A stretch of DNA of 64,000 bases from Enoplolaimus lenunculus (Eukaryota > Nematoda > Enoplea > Enoplida > Thoracostomopsidae). A program made the translations under genes and the position numbers. Location: NCBI GenBank assembly GCA_030248215.1, contig JASANG010001617.1:1-64000 (forward strand), written 5' to 3'. Below the pieces are notes generated by a model. The model was not told where the DNA came from. It worked only from the letters and a program-made list of their open reading frames with translations, and did no database searches. Within the stretch, counting starts at the first letter, position 1, and every line of letters starts with the position of its first letter. Positions 35,339-48,105 of the stretch are shown one piece after another.

Positions 35339-35825
35339 TCTCCAACTGCATTTTTCGTCGACTATATGTGTTGACCGTATGTTGCCAGCTAACATACATA
35401 CAGTGCACTTCACTATATTGCATGTGCACATAACGGACGAGCATGTCTCACATGCTTACATGATGACAGAATTTTGTTCTTTTCATGCAATAGTTGTCGC
35501 ACATTTTAATGCATATAAAATGATTTGCTCCGTTGATATCTCTAAGAGCGTATATCAATAATCAAATTTCGACAGTAAAACTGGGGTTGATCTCAGGTTG
35601 CCCCTGACAAACTTGGCTGCAGATTTTTCAAATAAAGCCTTAAATTTCAAGCTTTCATGTCTGAAAAATTTCAGACCCAATCTGCGAAAATTTTCAGAAT
35701 ATTATGTCTGGGATTCAAGACAAAATTCTGTGCGAAGACATGGCATAAATTTCAGACAATATATTTCTTTGATATCAGAAAATTTGTTTTGTGTGTAGAA
35801 TAAGGGTAACTTCCGGATCGAAGTA

Positions 35826-36271
35826 CTGTATTTACCCGAATAAGAGGGGGAATAATAAGAGGGGGTCCCCATTTTGAGTTCGATTCAATTGGAGTCCGTA
35901 TCCCTAATAAGAGTCCGTAAGCGGATAGAGTCCCTAAACCCTAGTTAGAGTCCATAAATGTCAAATAACCCTAATTGTAACGCATAAATGACTCCAGGTC
36001 CAAATAACTTGGGTTCGAAACTTTAAAAATTACTTAAATTTTGAAAGTACATTTCTAAGTATAACATTGTATCATCGCTCAAGCTATTGACACAAGACAA
36101 ATAAACGTTTAATTCTACGGATAATTTCAGTACCAGATATATATCAGTAACGAAGGGCGGCGAAGCGTGGGTTAAAAATAAATAACAGTCTGTAACCAGA
36201 TAACAAGGGGGGTACCCTCTTGAGAGGCCAAATATATATCAGTCTTCCCCCTATTATTCGAGTCACTACAG
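35826..36271 (-). mobile_element. pogo-like MITE
   Basis: CTGTATTTACCCGAATAAGA left, TTATTCGAGTCACTACAG right, flanked by TA on both sides, 446 bp. Confidence 0.85.
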
Positions 36272-36370
36272 TATGGCTCATTTCTGTGGACTGATTTACT
36301 TTTTTTCTAATTTAGATTTAGACGCACCTTTCTAATACATTTTGCAAAGGAAAAGTCGCGATTTTATAAA

Positions 36371-36559
36371 TTATATTATTAGCTGAGTACCACCAATCAG
36401 TATTGATAATTCTTGTATTTTTTGAACAAGCGAATATCGGGGTTCGAAATTTAGCACATTAGTTCGTATTTGACTAGTCGTATTTTTGTGCCAATATTGA
36501 GTTCTGCAATTGCGGAGTTCGTCAGCTTGAAAAGCTATCGCTAAAAATAGATACTGCAT
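36371..36559 (-). CDS. Possible single-exon small protein (62 residues)
   Basis: An ATG frame of 62 codons with a hydrophobic start (MQYLFLAIAFQA) that could be a signal peptide, then a mixed polar region with an N-glycosylation site. It sits between two pogo-like MITEs. Nothing else supports it; frames of this size occur by chance throughout the window. Confidence 0.2.
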   Translation of the reverse strand: MQYLFLAIAFQADELRNCRTQYWHKNTTSQIRTNVLNFEPRYSLVQKIQELSILIGGTQLII

Positions 36560-36717
36560 TCATTTTAGAATATTGGCCTAGGTTTCCAAAACTTGCAAAC
36601 TTATTTTCGTAAACACATCCGTTTACGTTTCACAACTAGCGTTGTGCAATTACCATGTTTTCTACTGGCTGGTCGGCCGACAGCGAACAAGACGTTTGAC
36701 CGGCCGGCCGGCCAATA

Positions 36718-37155
36718 CTGTATTGTCCCGAATAAGAGGGGGACTGATATTTTTTCGACCTCTCCAGAGCGTACCCCTCGTCTGATTCGGTTACGGTCTG
36801 TGATTTATTTTTAACCCGCCCTCCACCGCCTTTTGTTATACTGATATATACGGTATTGCAACTATCCTTTGAATTAAACGTTTGTCGTGTCAATGGTTTG
36901 ATTAATAATGCACGGTTATGCTTAGGAGTGTACTTTCAAAACTTAGGCACGCTTCAAAGCTTCGAACTCAACTTTATTTGGCCTTGGATTCATTTATGCA
37001 CTTCAATTAAGATAATTGACATTTATGGACTCTAATTACAGTTTAGGGATTCTATCCGCTTACGGACTCTTATTAGGGATACGGACTCCTATTGATTGGA
37101 ACTAAAAATGGGAGCTCCCTTTTATTACGATCCCCTCTTATTCGGGTGACTATAG
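36718..37155 (+). mobile_element. pogo-like MITE
   Basis: CTGTATTGTCCCGAATAAGA left, CTTATTCGGGTGACTATAG right, flanked by TA on both sides, 438 bp. Opposite orientation to the copy 450 bp away. Confidence 0.85.
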
Positions 37156-37422
37156 TACACAAATTTTAGAACCGACCTCGTTGTGAAATATTCGCTAACT
37201 TTACTGACATTTCGGTAGTGACATTTTGCATATTTTCAGTTTGTTTGTTTGTTTGGTGCGTTTATTTTACCTTTTGATACAATTCTGAGGAAAAAATTGC
37301 TAAGATTTCGTAAAAAATAAGCGTAAAACCAGGAGATTTAACAACATTTTGCAAATAGTTTTCTAAAATTGAAATTAAACAGCGCAGGCTTACCAACGAT
37401 TGCAACATGCCTGTTTACGTAT

Positions 37423-38355
37423 AAACTAGGTAAAAGTGCCCCTAGAAGGAACAGATTGTGATATGTTTCGCTTGAAGCATGTAAAAGAGTTTAAACAAGG
37501 GTTAGTTAGACCATAGATTAGTAGGTAATGCTTATAATATTAGCTCCATAACTTCTATGAAAATAGTTGTCATCTATATCTTTGACGGCTGTCTTTCAGT
37601 GTTAACACGCTTGCGGTCAGTGAAACAAGAAACATATGGGCCCAGCGGACATCATCTATCAGCTTAATTTTAGCGTTTGTTAGGTTTTACAATGTTCAGT
37701 TTATAAGTGATCTAATCTAGCATTCTTCATTGGAAGAGGATATTTTTGAGTTTTAAAATATTATGTTTCTAAAACTTGATTAGTAAATATTTCAATATTG
37801 CAAGATTACAAATTGTGTCTATTGATTATCGAATAAAAAATGTCACGCATACGTGCTTGACTATTTTAGCTATTTTTACCATGACAATTTGATGATGAGA
37901 AGTCGAGAAACTTTTCCAAATTGTGTTCTGTGCCGTGACATATTTAAGCTATTCATCTAGAAAATACAATTCAAACGTTGCTGAATATTTCAAAGAACAT
38001 GTTCTGCTGGCGCTCAATTGAGATAACTTTTAAAAGCAACTCACTGTTGTACGAAAGGCATGTTGAGAGTTGTACTTTAGAACGCCTTGAAAACCCATAG
38101 TGTCGACTTATAGCTTAACAGATGAAAGTTCGTTGGGCCCATATGTTTCTTGTTTCACTGACCGCAAGCGTGTTAACACTGAAAGACAGCCGTCAAAGAT
38201 ATAGATGACAACTATTTTCATAGCAGTTATGGAGCTAATATTATAAGCATTACCTACTAATCTATGGTCTAACTAACCCTTGTTTAAATTCTTTTACATG
38301 CTTCAAGCGAAACATATCACAATCTGTCCCTTCTAGGGGCACTTTTACCTAGTTT
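37423..38355. mobile_element. Young foldback element with 222-bp inverted arms
   Basis: Arms 37423-37644 and 38134-38355 are reverse complements with only about three visible mismatches in 222 bp; ends AAACTAGGTAAAAGTGCCCC / GGGGCACTTTTACCTAGTTT. The 489-bp loop has no coding frame. No clear target duplication. The high identity of the arms implies recent formation or gene conversion between them. Confidence 0.9.
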
Positions 38356-38359
38356 CTTT

Positions 38360-39980
38360 CTTTTACATGGGATACGGTGAGGTTTTATGCTAAGACTACT
38401 TCTGAGCGTACGTCTAAGCCTAAACAAAATATAAGTCTAAAGCGTACACTTGCTCCATTGCAATCCACCAAAAAGCAGCCTGTTCTAAGCTGTAAGGCAT
38501 GGGAGGTTACTACAAAATGTTACTCTTAGTTAGCAATTTAAGTAGAACAAAGATCGCAGGGACACGTCATCTATTGCACGGTCTCATTAGCATCACACAA
38601 TAATATCGACTAGCTATGGTAATTACATATTTGTAATACAATTTTTTCGAAAAATTACAAAAATCAAACTTTTAATAACAACTTAAATGACACGTTTAGC
38701 TGTCCAATTTGTGTATGGTGTCGAAGCGGCTAATTTGGATATTCTATACGTAAGTTACCTCATTCCAGCTCTGCTTTCCTGCAGAGAACATTCTGCAAAA
38801 CTTTCAAAAAGCGTGCATTCTCGATGCTTGAAACATATATTGTAAACACTAACGTGTTTCAATGATTTATTTATACGGCATAAACAAGGGCGTAGGAAGA
38901 TGGGTTTCAGGTTTCAATTTCTGGCATTTTGCGGCGATAACTGCTCACCCATTCTGAAATCTGAACCTGTAGGCACAACTCGTAGCTATCACAAACAAAT
39001 AAAACTTAATCCTAAAATAACTTCATTTATGTTGAACCTAGCTAAAAAATTTTACTTTTCAAAATCCTCAACGATCGGTGATCGGTGAGACAATCTGAAA
39101 TGAAATAATTTGATTACATTATTATTCCCTTTATTATTGTCAAAATATTTAGATATACTTCATTGAAAGATTTCATTTATTTCTATAAAAGGCAATGGAA
39201 CCTAAATCATCTAGAGGGCATCATCTCACCCCAGGAGTTGTCTAGAATACAACTGCAACCACAGTAGTTTTAAATAGAGCTTCAATCTGAACATTGACCA
39301 TAACAATAACAGAAAGCAACATTTGTTTTTTCTGTGATAAGCAATTACTGGCCGGACAAAACGCCAATCGGTGCGTAGTCGGTGCACAACACTATTCTCA
39401 ACTGGCTCGACCTAGTATTATAAAATGCATACCAATTCTATACGAAGTATTTTACAGATTGTATTTGGGTGTGAGCACATGAGCGCGTTAATTCCAGCTC
39501 GAAATACAAATGTGCTATGTGTCCCAACCTGACTGTCAGTTAAATGCACCCTAATGGAGCCAAAAGTACAACACGACATTTTGTGGAAATCTATGAAACA
39601 TTTATAGTTTTAACACTTACTTCATTGAGCTGGTTTGTCGTGATATATGAGATCATGTCTGACTGCGTTGATTTTGAATTTTAGTTAAGAATGTTTCATT
39701 TTAGCTATCGAAACTTCAAATCATTATAATGGATTAAAATATTGAGCTCAATGTGGGTAGTATTTGGTCGAGCTAAACAAACCTAGAAAACTTTTGATTA
39801 AGTCAAAGCTATAAAACTTAAATAAAATGTCAAGTTAAGTTAAAATTTCACTTTAGCTATTTGTATAATAATAAACTTTTTAGCTAAAATATATCTTAAT
39901 TTTGAGCATTAAATGACGTGAATAATCAGTAATGCCTTAGTCTTAAAAATACATCTCAACAAAAATCAGCGGTGCGTCAA
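38360..39980. other. Upstream region of the chloride channel gene
   Basis: A worn TTAGGC fragment at about 38.38-38.50 kb, then AT-rich DNA. A 62-codon frame at 39294-39482 contains a CxxC pair (CFFC) but has no other support. No promoter element could be fixed. Confidence 0.4.
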
Positions 39981-39981
39981 G

Positions 39982-42900
39982 ATGACATTTGTATGTCGAG
40001 CAGTTATTACGGCAATCATTTTGCAGTTGAACTGTATAAACGTAATTTGCAAGGATGTGTAAGTTCAAAACTGAAATAGTAATAATAGGGTGGCGCTATA
40101 CTTTACTGTGCCGTTCTCCGTGGCAAAATCTAATTGGTGGATTTTTCAATAAAAATTTTACCAGCCGCGTGGGGCGGTGTGCGGTTGCGCTCGGCAAGCT
40201 TAGCGCAGCCCTTAGTCTACAATTTGGTTATTCATAAAATTTGTAAGGTTTTCATATAATTGTTAAATCTACGCAATTGTAGGCAGTGGTACCTGTTACT
40301 ACTAGAATTATTGCTACATTTTAAACGGCGGAATAAATGCAGAATTCCACCGCTTTTTTAGGTTCTTTATTTTAATTATTCGGGCCGGCCCACTGCGATT
40401 CAGAGAGACGGGAAACTAAGACAGGCGGAGCCTAGGTTCAGGCTCAGGCTTAGAATGAGGTTTAGGGTACTGTTTACGGCAGACGCTGAGGCTTAGGCTT
40501 AGGCTTAGTAGGAGACCATTATCCTTACTAGTTTTGTCAGTATTTCAGCGCGACGACGCCGTTAGAATTCATGGAACACTTGAATCGTATTAAATATGAT
40601 CGGTTTCATTCGCCGCAAACTGTAACAAGTAAGTAACCTTGTTATCAACTTCTACACGCAATAATGACACATGTCACCGGCATTTCACGCAGAATTTTTC
40701 TAAGTTTGGCGTTTTTTGTCTGAAGTACATGACTCATAGTTAATACCTTTAAACAGCATTAACCATTAAATTTTAACAATTTGTTACGCTTGGTTAAGAT
40801 TCGACGAGACATTGAAATTGTAAAAACTGTAAACAATTTAATTTTTGTTTCAGACAAAACTGTACAAGTAGACCTTGGCATTTATATTGAAAGTTTGTCG
40901 TCGATCAAAGCAACAACAATGGTAAGAGAACCAGTTCAAAATTCCAAACCAATACATTGACAAAGCGCAAAACATAACAAAAATATACAAAAGTTATTTC
41001 GTAATCCAACTGCCGTGGGAGTGTGATATCTGTGCTCCAGCCTGCAAAACGGGGCTCCCGCTGTAAAGTAAAGAGGCGCAACTGCTGATCCAAAAAAGAT
41101 GTGGATATCCCATACGCCGGTCGCAATGTGTAAACGCGAAAGAAATCTTGCGACTGAAACGAGACAAGCCAAATACATTTTAATATAGCGAAGCTTAGAC
41201 TAAAACTGTACCAAAAGCGCAAATGATTTTGAAGTCAGCATGACGGTTCAAGTTTGCAGGAAGTGTGCTATCGCGGCACTATGCATAATTATAAAATTTT
41301 GGGTAATTTTTCACGGTCACCGAAAGTTGCCAGTGGAGTTGGAAATTTTATATTGCATGTCTCTCAAATATTCACACAATTCGTTGATAAGCTGAGGAAA
41401 CGGGCTCAATGTCGACGCAGATCAAACCGTGAACTCGGAAAGATAGGTACAAACTAGAATAAACTTAAAAAACTAAAATAAATTTTAAAAAATAAATTAA
41501 AGCCTAAAATAAATTTTAAAAAATAAATTAAAAACCTAAAATAAATTTTAAAAATACATTTAAAAAACTCAAATAAATTTTAAGAAATAAATTTTAAAAC
41601 ATAAATTTAAAAACTGAAACAAATTTTAAAAAATAAATTTGAAAAACTAAAATAAATTTTAAAAAATAAATTTAAAAAACTAAAATAAATTTTAAAAAAA
41701 TTTAAAAACTACAATAAATAGTAAAAATCTACCGAAATTTAAACGAAAATCAAATTGTTAGTTTAATACGTAAGTTTGATTTGCTTTCAAGGATTATTGC
41801 GCCGATATTTATTTGCAACAAACATGGTACGACCCTCGTTTAACGCACAATAATACTCAATTTTTAATGACGTATGAATCGGCGCTATTAGACGCTATTT
41901 GGCATCCTGACGCGTATTTTTCAAACTCTAAATCCGCGTCGTATCAGTATGTAACTGTACCGAATATGATGGTTCGAATTTATAACGATGGCAAAGTGTA
42001 TCTGTCACATCGGTAAGAATGTAGCAACGAAAATTGCATGTGTTGGATTTTGTATATACTAAAAAACGAATTATTTTTTCCGAAATACTTATTTTACTAC
42101 ATAGAACAGCATTTTAGTTCGTAATTCCGTCCAATATGTACAATAGAGCCATAACAGTAGTATAAGTACATTCCTAAGCCTAAGCTTAAGCCTAAAGCCT
42201 AAGCGTAATAATTAGCTAACAGATAAGCCTAAGCCTAAGCCTAAGCCTAACCCCAAGGAAAAAATCAGTCTGGAGTATAAGCTTAGTGGTGCTTGCAGTC
42301 CCGCTAAAAACGGTTTGTCCCTGATGTTTACGTGGTCCGTTATTTCAAATGTGTATAGAAACCTATAATCAGCTGATGACAGAGCTCACAACTTTGAACC
42401 CAGTGGTGCAAACTTAGTTTAATTTAGACCAGTTTTTATTTGCCAGTGTTTCTATCTACAACTGTGCGAAATGTGTTAATATCTATTTCTTTTAAAACAT
42501 ACCGCAAAAACCATTGTATGCTCCATGTAACACTTTTAGTTCTGTGCAAGTACTCACTGTAAAAATCTACTAGAGACATGAGGCTTTAGCGCCACTTCAA
42601 GGAATCAAAGCACAATCAAAAAATAGCAAAAACAATTAACAAGGTTTATAATAATAATAATTGGTCATAAAGCCTTAGTACATGCGTCTGTAATGATTAC
42701 AGATACTCAGGGCACCTGCATCACAACCTACTTGACATCCAGCACCAGTACGCCCGGAAGATGTGGGGGATACGGGATGCCCACGAAAATTTTCTGCGGG
42801 GTGGGTTGGGGTAGGGTTAAAATATTTTACCCCATAAAATCCCAGGTAACTGGCTATTTAGTTTAAAATACAGCATCGCTTAAACAATATTACAAAATTG

Positions 42901-45900
42901 GTTATTTTAAAATCTCTTGGCATGTTAGTTTATGAAGGTCGAATGAAAAGAGTTACTTAAAATTGAGTAAAAGATAATGGACAGACTGCTCCAGAACAGT
43001 TCAGCATGTTTTATTTTTTACATAAACGCGGAATCACGTATCGGCAATGTGTGGGTACTACTTCACTATAAGACTACCAATTGGTATAACAATTTTTACT
43101 ACTCCAATTTTAGCATCACAATGACGGCTTCGTGTATGATGAATCTTGCCAAATACCCGTTAGATCAGCAAAATTGCACAATGCGTTTGCTCAGTTGTAA
43201 GTTTTATAGCATGGATTCCACCGCATGGTTATTAAAACAAAAACTGCATACTCCAGAATAAATTTCACTACCAAAATTGCTGAATATATTGCAAAAATTC
43301 TACCCGAGCCGCAAAAAAAAGAATTTTTTCTTGTAATAATTTTTTCCAAAAAACCCTGTGTGGTCGGCGACACACGCAAAAAAGTATTTCTGAATTTATT
43401 CAGAAAACCATTTTCTGTGGCAAATCTGAAAAGTTTTTCTGTTATTTAAGACAATTTTTCTAAAAATAACTGGAAAACGTTTATTTTCAGACTTTGTTTC
43501 AAAACTTTTCTGAAATCTTTTCTGTTATAAAAGAAATACTTTTCAAGTGCACCTTGCTAATTATTTTTCTTAAATGTAAGAAATTTTTTCTTAAATATCA
43601 GAAATATTATTTTGAGTGCACCGGAGGAATAACCCCTGATGTAGCCTGAGTAGTAAATAGAATGTTGTTTGGTAAATGAAACCTATTTCTCTGGCGTTAT
43701 AAAAGTGAGTCGTAACAGCTCTCGATACCGCAGGATAAACATTTAACGTAGGCAGTAGCCAGCTTACCTTACTAGGGGGACTAAATTTTTCCAGATCGGG
43801 CGTATAACAGTTTTCGATGACTTTTACAAGCAAGATTATAAATTTTCTACGGAGGCAAAGTTTTTCCAAGGGGTGAGCCCAATGTCTTCTCTGATAACGG
43901 GTCCAAATACTGTGCAAAAGTACCATTCGCATGATTACCAGACTGTATTAATATTTTATGCTACGTGTAAGTGGACAATGTTCGCATAGTTTAGTTTTAT
44001 ATTTCAAACGTTCTATGTTACAGATAGTTACACAATTGATATGGTCAACTTTACTTGGGAGAAAGGTGATCCATTTTTCGCGAATCCAGATATTAAGCTT
44101 CCAGAGTTCAAAGTGACCGCTCTCAATGCGACGTTCTGCAACGGAACTTATCCAATAGGTAAATTGTTTAATTTGATATAAATTATTTATTTTTTTCGTA
44201 ACTATAAGTTGAAATTGAAATTTGGATGCTGTGCGCCTCTGTTTCGTAATGCATGCTCCAGTGCTGTAAATCGTTCGCTATAAGCACATATGAGAATACG
44301 GCCATAGATGAGTGCATTGCATCACCTAAAAATTTGTTCACTCTCAAATATAATTGAAACGCATATGCCTAATGTATGAATAAATTTATAATTTTATTGC
44401 GACAGAAGTTGTTTTTTGTGATTGTAGGAGTGTTCAGCTGCCTTGAAGGAATTATATGGTTGCAACGAGAAAGCGGTTTTCATATCTTCCAAACATATCT
44501 TCCATCTGGTTGTTTCGTTGCCATTTCTTGGATAACGTTTTGGATTACACCTGAGTCCGTTCCAGCTCGTGTCACTCTCAGCATTACAACGCTGCTAACG
44601 CTTGCAACGCAATCGGCTGGTATTCGCAATTCTTTACCACCGGTTTCGTATACGAAAGCTATTGGTAAGGATTCTCTATATGTATATATACTGATCACTA
44701 CCAAGATACCGGTGTAATATTGTATTTTTACTTCCATAGCATTAACCATATGATGTTTTTAACCCTTTCTCACATGAATATTTTCTTTTTCCCCTGAGAC
44801 CTACTTTTATGCTAGGATTCGAACTCCAGTGACTGGAGTAGGAGGCGTTTACCATCACCACTCAGCTATAGGAGCTTGACGCTCGAGCCCGAGGGGACTC
44901 TCACGTCTTGTGGCGATTTAGTACTATGTATACGTATTGCAATTGTTAAACACGGTGCGATATATATTATTTAACGTATATACACCGCGCTGAGTTGCCC
45001 ATAGGTAACTCAATGTGAGAACAGGTTAATACTCCTCAATCAAAACATGACGTGGTATTTTTACTCCCCCCAGTAAATTCACCATATGGCATTTTTCCAC
45101 AGGACTAAATTTTAGCGTAGTAAAAATACCATACGACATCGTGCGAGAATTTTTTGACGCGTTGAAAATTGCTAACGCTCATGCTAGGTGCATGTTTTAG
45201 TATTTTGGTAGAGTCCTTTTCTATCAAAGCCTAAACCGTGGACTTATATTTGAAACCAGTTTTTGCTTAAGGAATTTAATAGGGTACTGAACGTTCGGTC
45301 TTGTTGTCTGATGGTCCAGTTGAATGGTAAGTTGTTAATTTTGTGTTTTCACTGATTTCAGATATTTGGATGGGTGTCTGCGTAGGATTTATTGTTGGGG
45401 CGTTGCTTGAGTTCACAGCGGTCAATATTTTGTTGAATCGAGAAAAAGAAATTGCCAAAAAGAAAGAATTGTTGCATTTTCCGTCGGAAAGAGATCAAGC
45501 GAACGAAAACAAAATTTATCATGAAGTAAATTTAGCTTAAAATTTAAATTTAGTATTTTTGTATACTCATTTTTTTGTTAATCACCTATCAATGATTACA
45601 CAAGTGAAAACAAGCGAGGCTGATAGTTTGCTTCAGTTTGAGATCAAAACGGAATCAATTTAGTGAAAAATAGCGCTCATATACAGCACGAATTGGAAAA
45701 ATTTGCACTCTCGGTGCAATTTATAACTGTGTTTTTAAAACTGAAAAATCTTCAAACAAAAAGTATCTTTTATCACCAGAAAGTCCTGTTTTCGACTAGA
45801 CAGCAAACGCGGCAATTTTTCGCATCAGGTTTCGGTTTAACAAACGTCTGGTCTGTAGCCGAATAGGTTTATGCCAAGTTTGGGCAGTGAATAACTGTAA

Positions 45901-46473
45901 AACAAAAAGACCATGCTTTAACGGTTGTTCGCTATTTTGTGCCTATGGCCAAATGGATGCTGAAACGAAAATATTGCTCAACTTATTTTTGCAATAAAAT
46001 AACCGTTAGCAACTATCAAAAATGAAATAAACTGTCTCTCTTTTAGTTGTAGCAAAAACGCCGGGCATTGCGTTGTATTACTTCAAATATGTCGTGTCCT
46101 GAACACATACATGTCTCAGTTGATAACTGTGCGATGCCAAACACAATGTTTTAATGTTTAGTTCGACACATGCACATTTTCCACCCCTGACGCGGCCGCA
46201 CAAATGTTGCCCATATCGAATGGAGCTTCGTCTGTGGGTGGTGCAGCGGCGTCCGGAGGTCGTCAACAACGCGAAGTCCTTGGTTACTGTGACATGCCTC
46301 TTGAGACATCACGCCGCTCTGTGATTGGAGCGCATGCGTCGACGTTTGGCGAAAAATGTGACGCATATTTGGCGTCAAAAGGCGGTGCTGCAATCGGTCT
46401 CGATCACATTTGTCGATATTTGTTTCCGGCGTTGTTTTTTGCGTTCAATGTTTACTATTGGACCGTGTATTAA
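39982..46473 (+). CDS. Cys-loop ligand-gated chloride channel subunit, GluCl/GlyR type
   Basis: Nine exons: 39982-40058, 40549-40628, 40854-40921, 41792-42012, 43114-43196, 44024-44158, 44428-44664, 45362-45525, 46162-46473. All introns are GT/AG and in phase; the CDS is 459 codons (458 residues). It has a signal peptide (about 1-24), the ligand-binding domain with WHPDAYF (loop A region), the Cys-loop C156-C170 with YPLD inside, a second cysteine pair C215-C226 typical of GlyR/GluCl/HisCl, TM1 (about 240-261), the PAR anion-selectivity motif before TM2 (267-269), TM2 with Thr at 2' and 6' and Leu at 9', PPVSYTKAID and TM3 (about 302-324), a short cytoplasmic loop, and TM4 at the very C-terminus (about 437-458). 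N-glycosylation sites lie at N211 and N216. Pentamers of such subunits pass chloride at synapses. The ligand cannot be told from sequence; PPVSYTKAID favours the glutamate-gated side. Confidence 0.93.
40378..40520 (+). mobile_element. TTAGGC MITE fragment in channel intron 1
   Basis: GGGCCGGCCCACTGCGATTC start, GGTTCAGGCTCAGGCTTAG and AGGCTTAGGCTTAGGCTTAG inside. It ends less than 30 bp before the acceptor of exon 2. Confidence 0.5.
41456..41720 (+). repeat. AT-rich tandem repeat in channel intron 3
   Basis: About eight diverged copies of a 33-36 bp unit close to CTAAAATAAATTTTAAAAA followed by ATAAATTTAAAAA. It starts about 535 bp into the intron and ends some 70 bp before the acceptor of exon 4. 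No coding potential. Confidence 0.85.
42129..42339 (-). mobile_element. TTAGGC-core MITE in channel intron 4
   Basis: Copy of the TTAGGC family read from the minus strand. The ends are worn GGACC/GGTCC versions of the family ends; inside are runs of CCTAAG units on the plus strand, including four perfect CCTAAG units in a row. The downstream part of the intron (42.4-43.1 kb) holds a GC-rich patch near 42.71-42.80 kb with no recognised function. Confidence 0.75.
44797..44915 (-). mobile_element. tRNA-derived SINE, copy 2, in channel intron 7
   Basis: On the minus strand: CCCCTCGGGCTCGAGCGTCA, then CTCCTATAGCTGAGTGGTGA (A box) and GGAGTTCGAATCC (B box). Same order and spacing as the copy at 2.34 kb. 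Confidence 0.65.
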
Positions 46474-47291
46474 TGCGTGTATGACGGCGAAAAGTTTGAA
46501 TTATTTAAATATTTGAAAAATCGAAATTTGTCCAATTGAGTTTGGCGTTCAACCGATGGTACTTGACGTTCAATCTTTGTTACTGGATCGTGTGTTGATT
46601 GCTGGGTGCGGTGGTTGGAATTAAATCCTAAAAACTTAAATTTTGTCAATTGCGATTGGAATTGAACTGGTGGATATTCGTGTTTTACATGTTCAGGTGG
46701 GGTTTCGTTTATGGCGTTGGTTGTGTGGTTTCGACAATAGATTAATTCTTAATTTCGACTGTTCGATTGACAATGATGTACGATTCGTCCGGACTAACAA
46801 TGGAAACCGGTTTGAAACGCATCCCGAACAGTTGTGAACAGATTTTGACTATTCGGGTAAAGACTTGGACGGTTTAGAGTTTAACGGTAGCTGTGTTGCT
46901 CGATGTACTGAAGACTTTATTGTACATTTACACAACTTCGTTGTCCACTTTATGTGTGTAATCTAAAAAATTTATTTTTTTGATGCTTTCCAAATGAATA
47001 TATAGAATATATCAATCCGCTATAAATTTACGGAAAAAACGCTTTATGTAAAACAGTTGGCAGTAAAAATGAAACATTATTAGACAGATCTATGAAAAAT
47101 TTGTCGACAAATACACCGCAGTGTTCATTCAGAATTAGAGCGTTGAACGATGGTCGCCATTATACAGTATTGGGTTGTGGTGTATATTTTAACTGAGGTT
47201 GAGTGGTGCAAATTTTAAAATAATCTCTTGCAGGTACAGAAATCTTTCATTTCAGAAGATTACTCTTAAACGGTTTTCATTCAGTTAAAAC

Positions 47292-47593
47292 ATGGCTTCA
47301 GGTATCGCTGGTTTTTGAACTCCTAGCGGTTGCAACATAGCTACCGTTTATGAGCAATGTATTTTAAATAAATGTAATTGTACATTTATATAGCATTTCT
47401 GGTTAAAGTTTAAGTCGCCTGCGTAAACCAAGAAAGATTTTGTTTAGTGACATCTGATCGTTTGGATAAGAGGTAAGTTCCGGTCTTTTTTATTATCCCC
47501 CCGCGAGCCGGCGTTTCCTTTAGAAGTCTGACTGTAGAAAATTTCAACCATTTAATTCAGTTCTGCAACCTACGTCGGACGATATATAATTGA
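47292..47593 (+). CDS. Candidate three-exon gene for a 45-residue protein
   Basis: Exons 47292-47301 (ATGGCTTCAG, Kozak-like context), 47415-47472 and 47524-47593 join in phase across introns of 113 and 51 bp. The last intron is convincing: donor GTAAGT and a long pyrimidine tract ending ctttag. The reading is MASVACVNQERFCLVTSDRL and continues to TGA at 47591. Three cysteines are present and there is no clear signal peptide. No family recognised. It follows the chloride channel by about 0.8 kb on the same strand. Confidence 0.3.
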
Positions 47594-47887
47594 AATGTTT
47601 GACAAAATAACTTTTGAGTTAAAAAGTTGAACTTTTAAAAATGCTTTATTTTTTGACAAATGCAACTGATGTATGGCCTTCCGTGATTCCTATCAAAAAA
47701 TTCAGCTTTAGTTTTTGAAGTAAATAATTCAAAACGGAATTAAACGGACCTCATAATTTTTGCCGGACCAGTCCTGTACGTCATGCAGTTCAAGTCCCAC
47801 TTCTGTGTCAGTGAGTCCGTACTTTCAGAAGTGGGGCCCCCAGAATATATATGACCAAAGAGGTATACGGGGCACTATAATGATCTC

Positions 47888-48105
47888 TCAATGGGGTTGG
47901 GAATAAACGCAAAAAATCGGCTCAATTCGCTCGCGGAGTTGTTCCATTTCAATTCGCAACTGACCGCGAACAAAGTTAACGCCAACTCCGTACCCATGTC
48001 GCGGACAATCGTCACTGGTGCTTGCAAATATGATATTCACCGATATTCTTAAACATGCGTGATGGCTAACGCCGGTTGACAATAGGTTTTGTAAATAAAC
48101 CGAGC
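47888..48105 (-). CDS. Candidate terminal exon, unrecognised protein
   Basis: An open frame of about 70 codons with clearly raised GC content at its centre reads through SDDCPRHGYGVGVNFVRGQL and ends EPIFCVYSQPH before TGA near 47888. The frame has no convincing ATG context, so it is probably the last exon of a minus-strand gene; several AG sites between 48.0 and 48.1 kb could be the acceptor. No family recognised. Some or all could be a remnant of a mobile element. Confidence 0.33.

Noticed and set aside
42129-42339. True telomere or chromosome-fusion site from the TTAGGC runs
   Set aside because: The runs are short, occur at many loci and lie within the same inverted ends, so a MITE explains them.
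44797-44905. Functional tRNA gene in the channel intron
   Set aside because: Acceptor stem halves do not pair and the same leader is found at 2.34 kb, which points to a SINE.
46151-46516. Frames overlapping the last exon of the channel
   Set aside because: Shadows of the real exon 46162-46473, which encodes TM4 in the frame continuing from exon 8.
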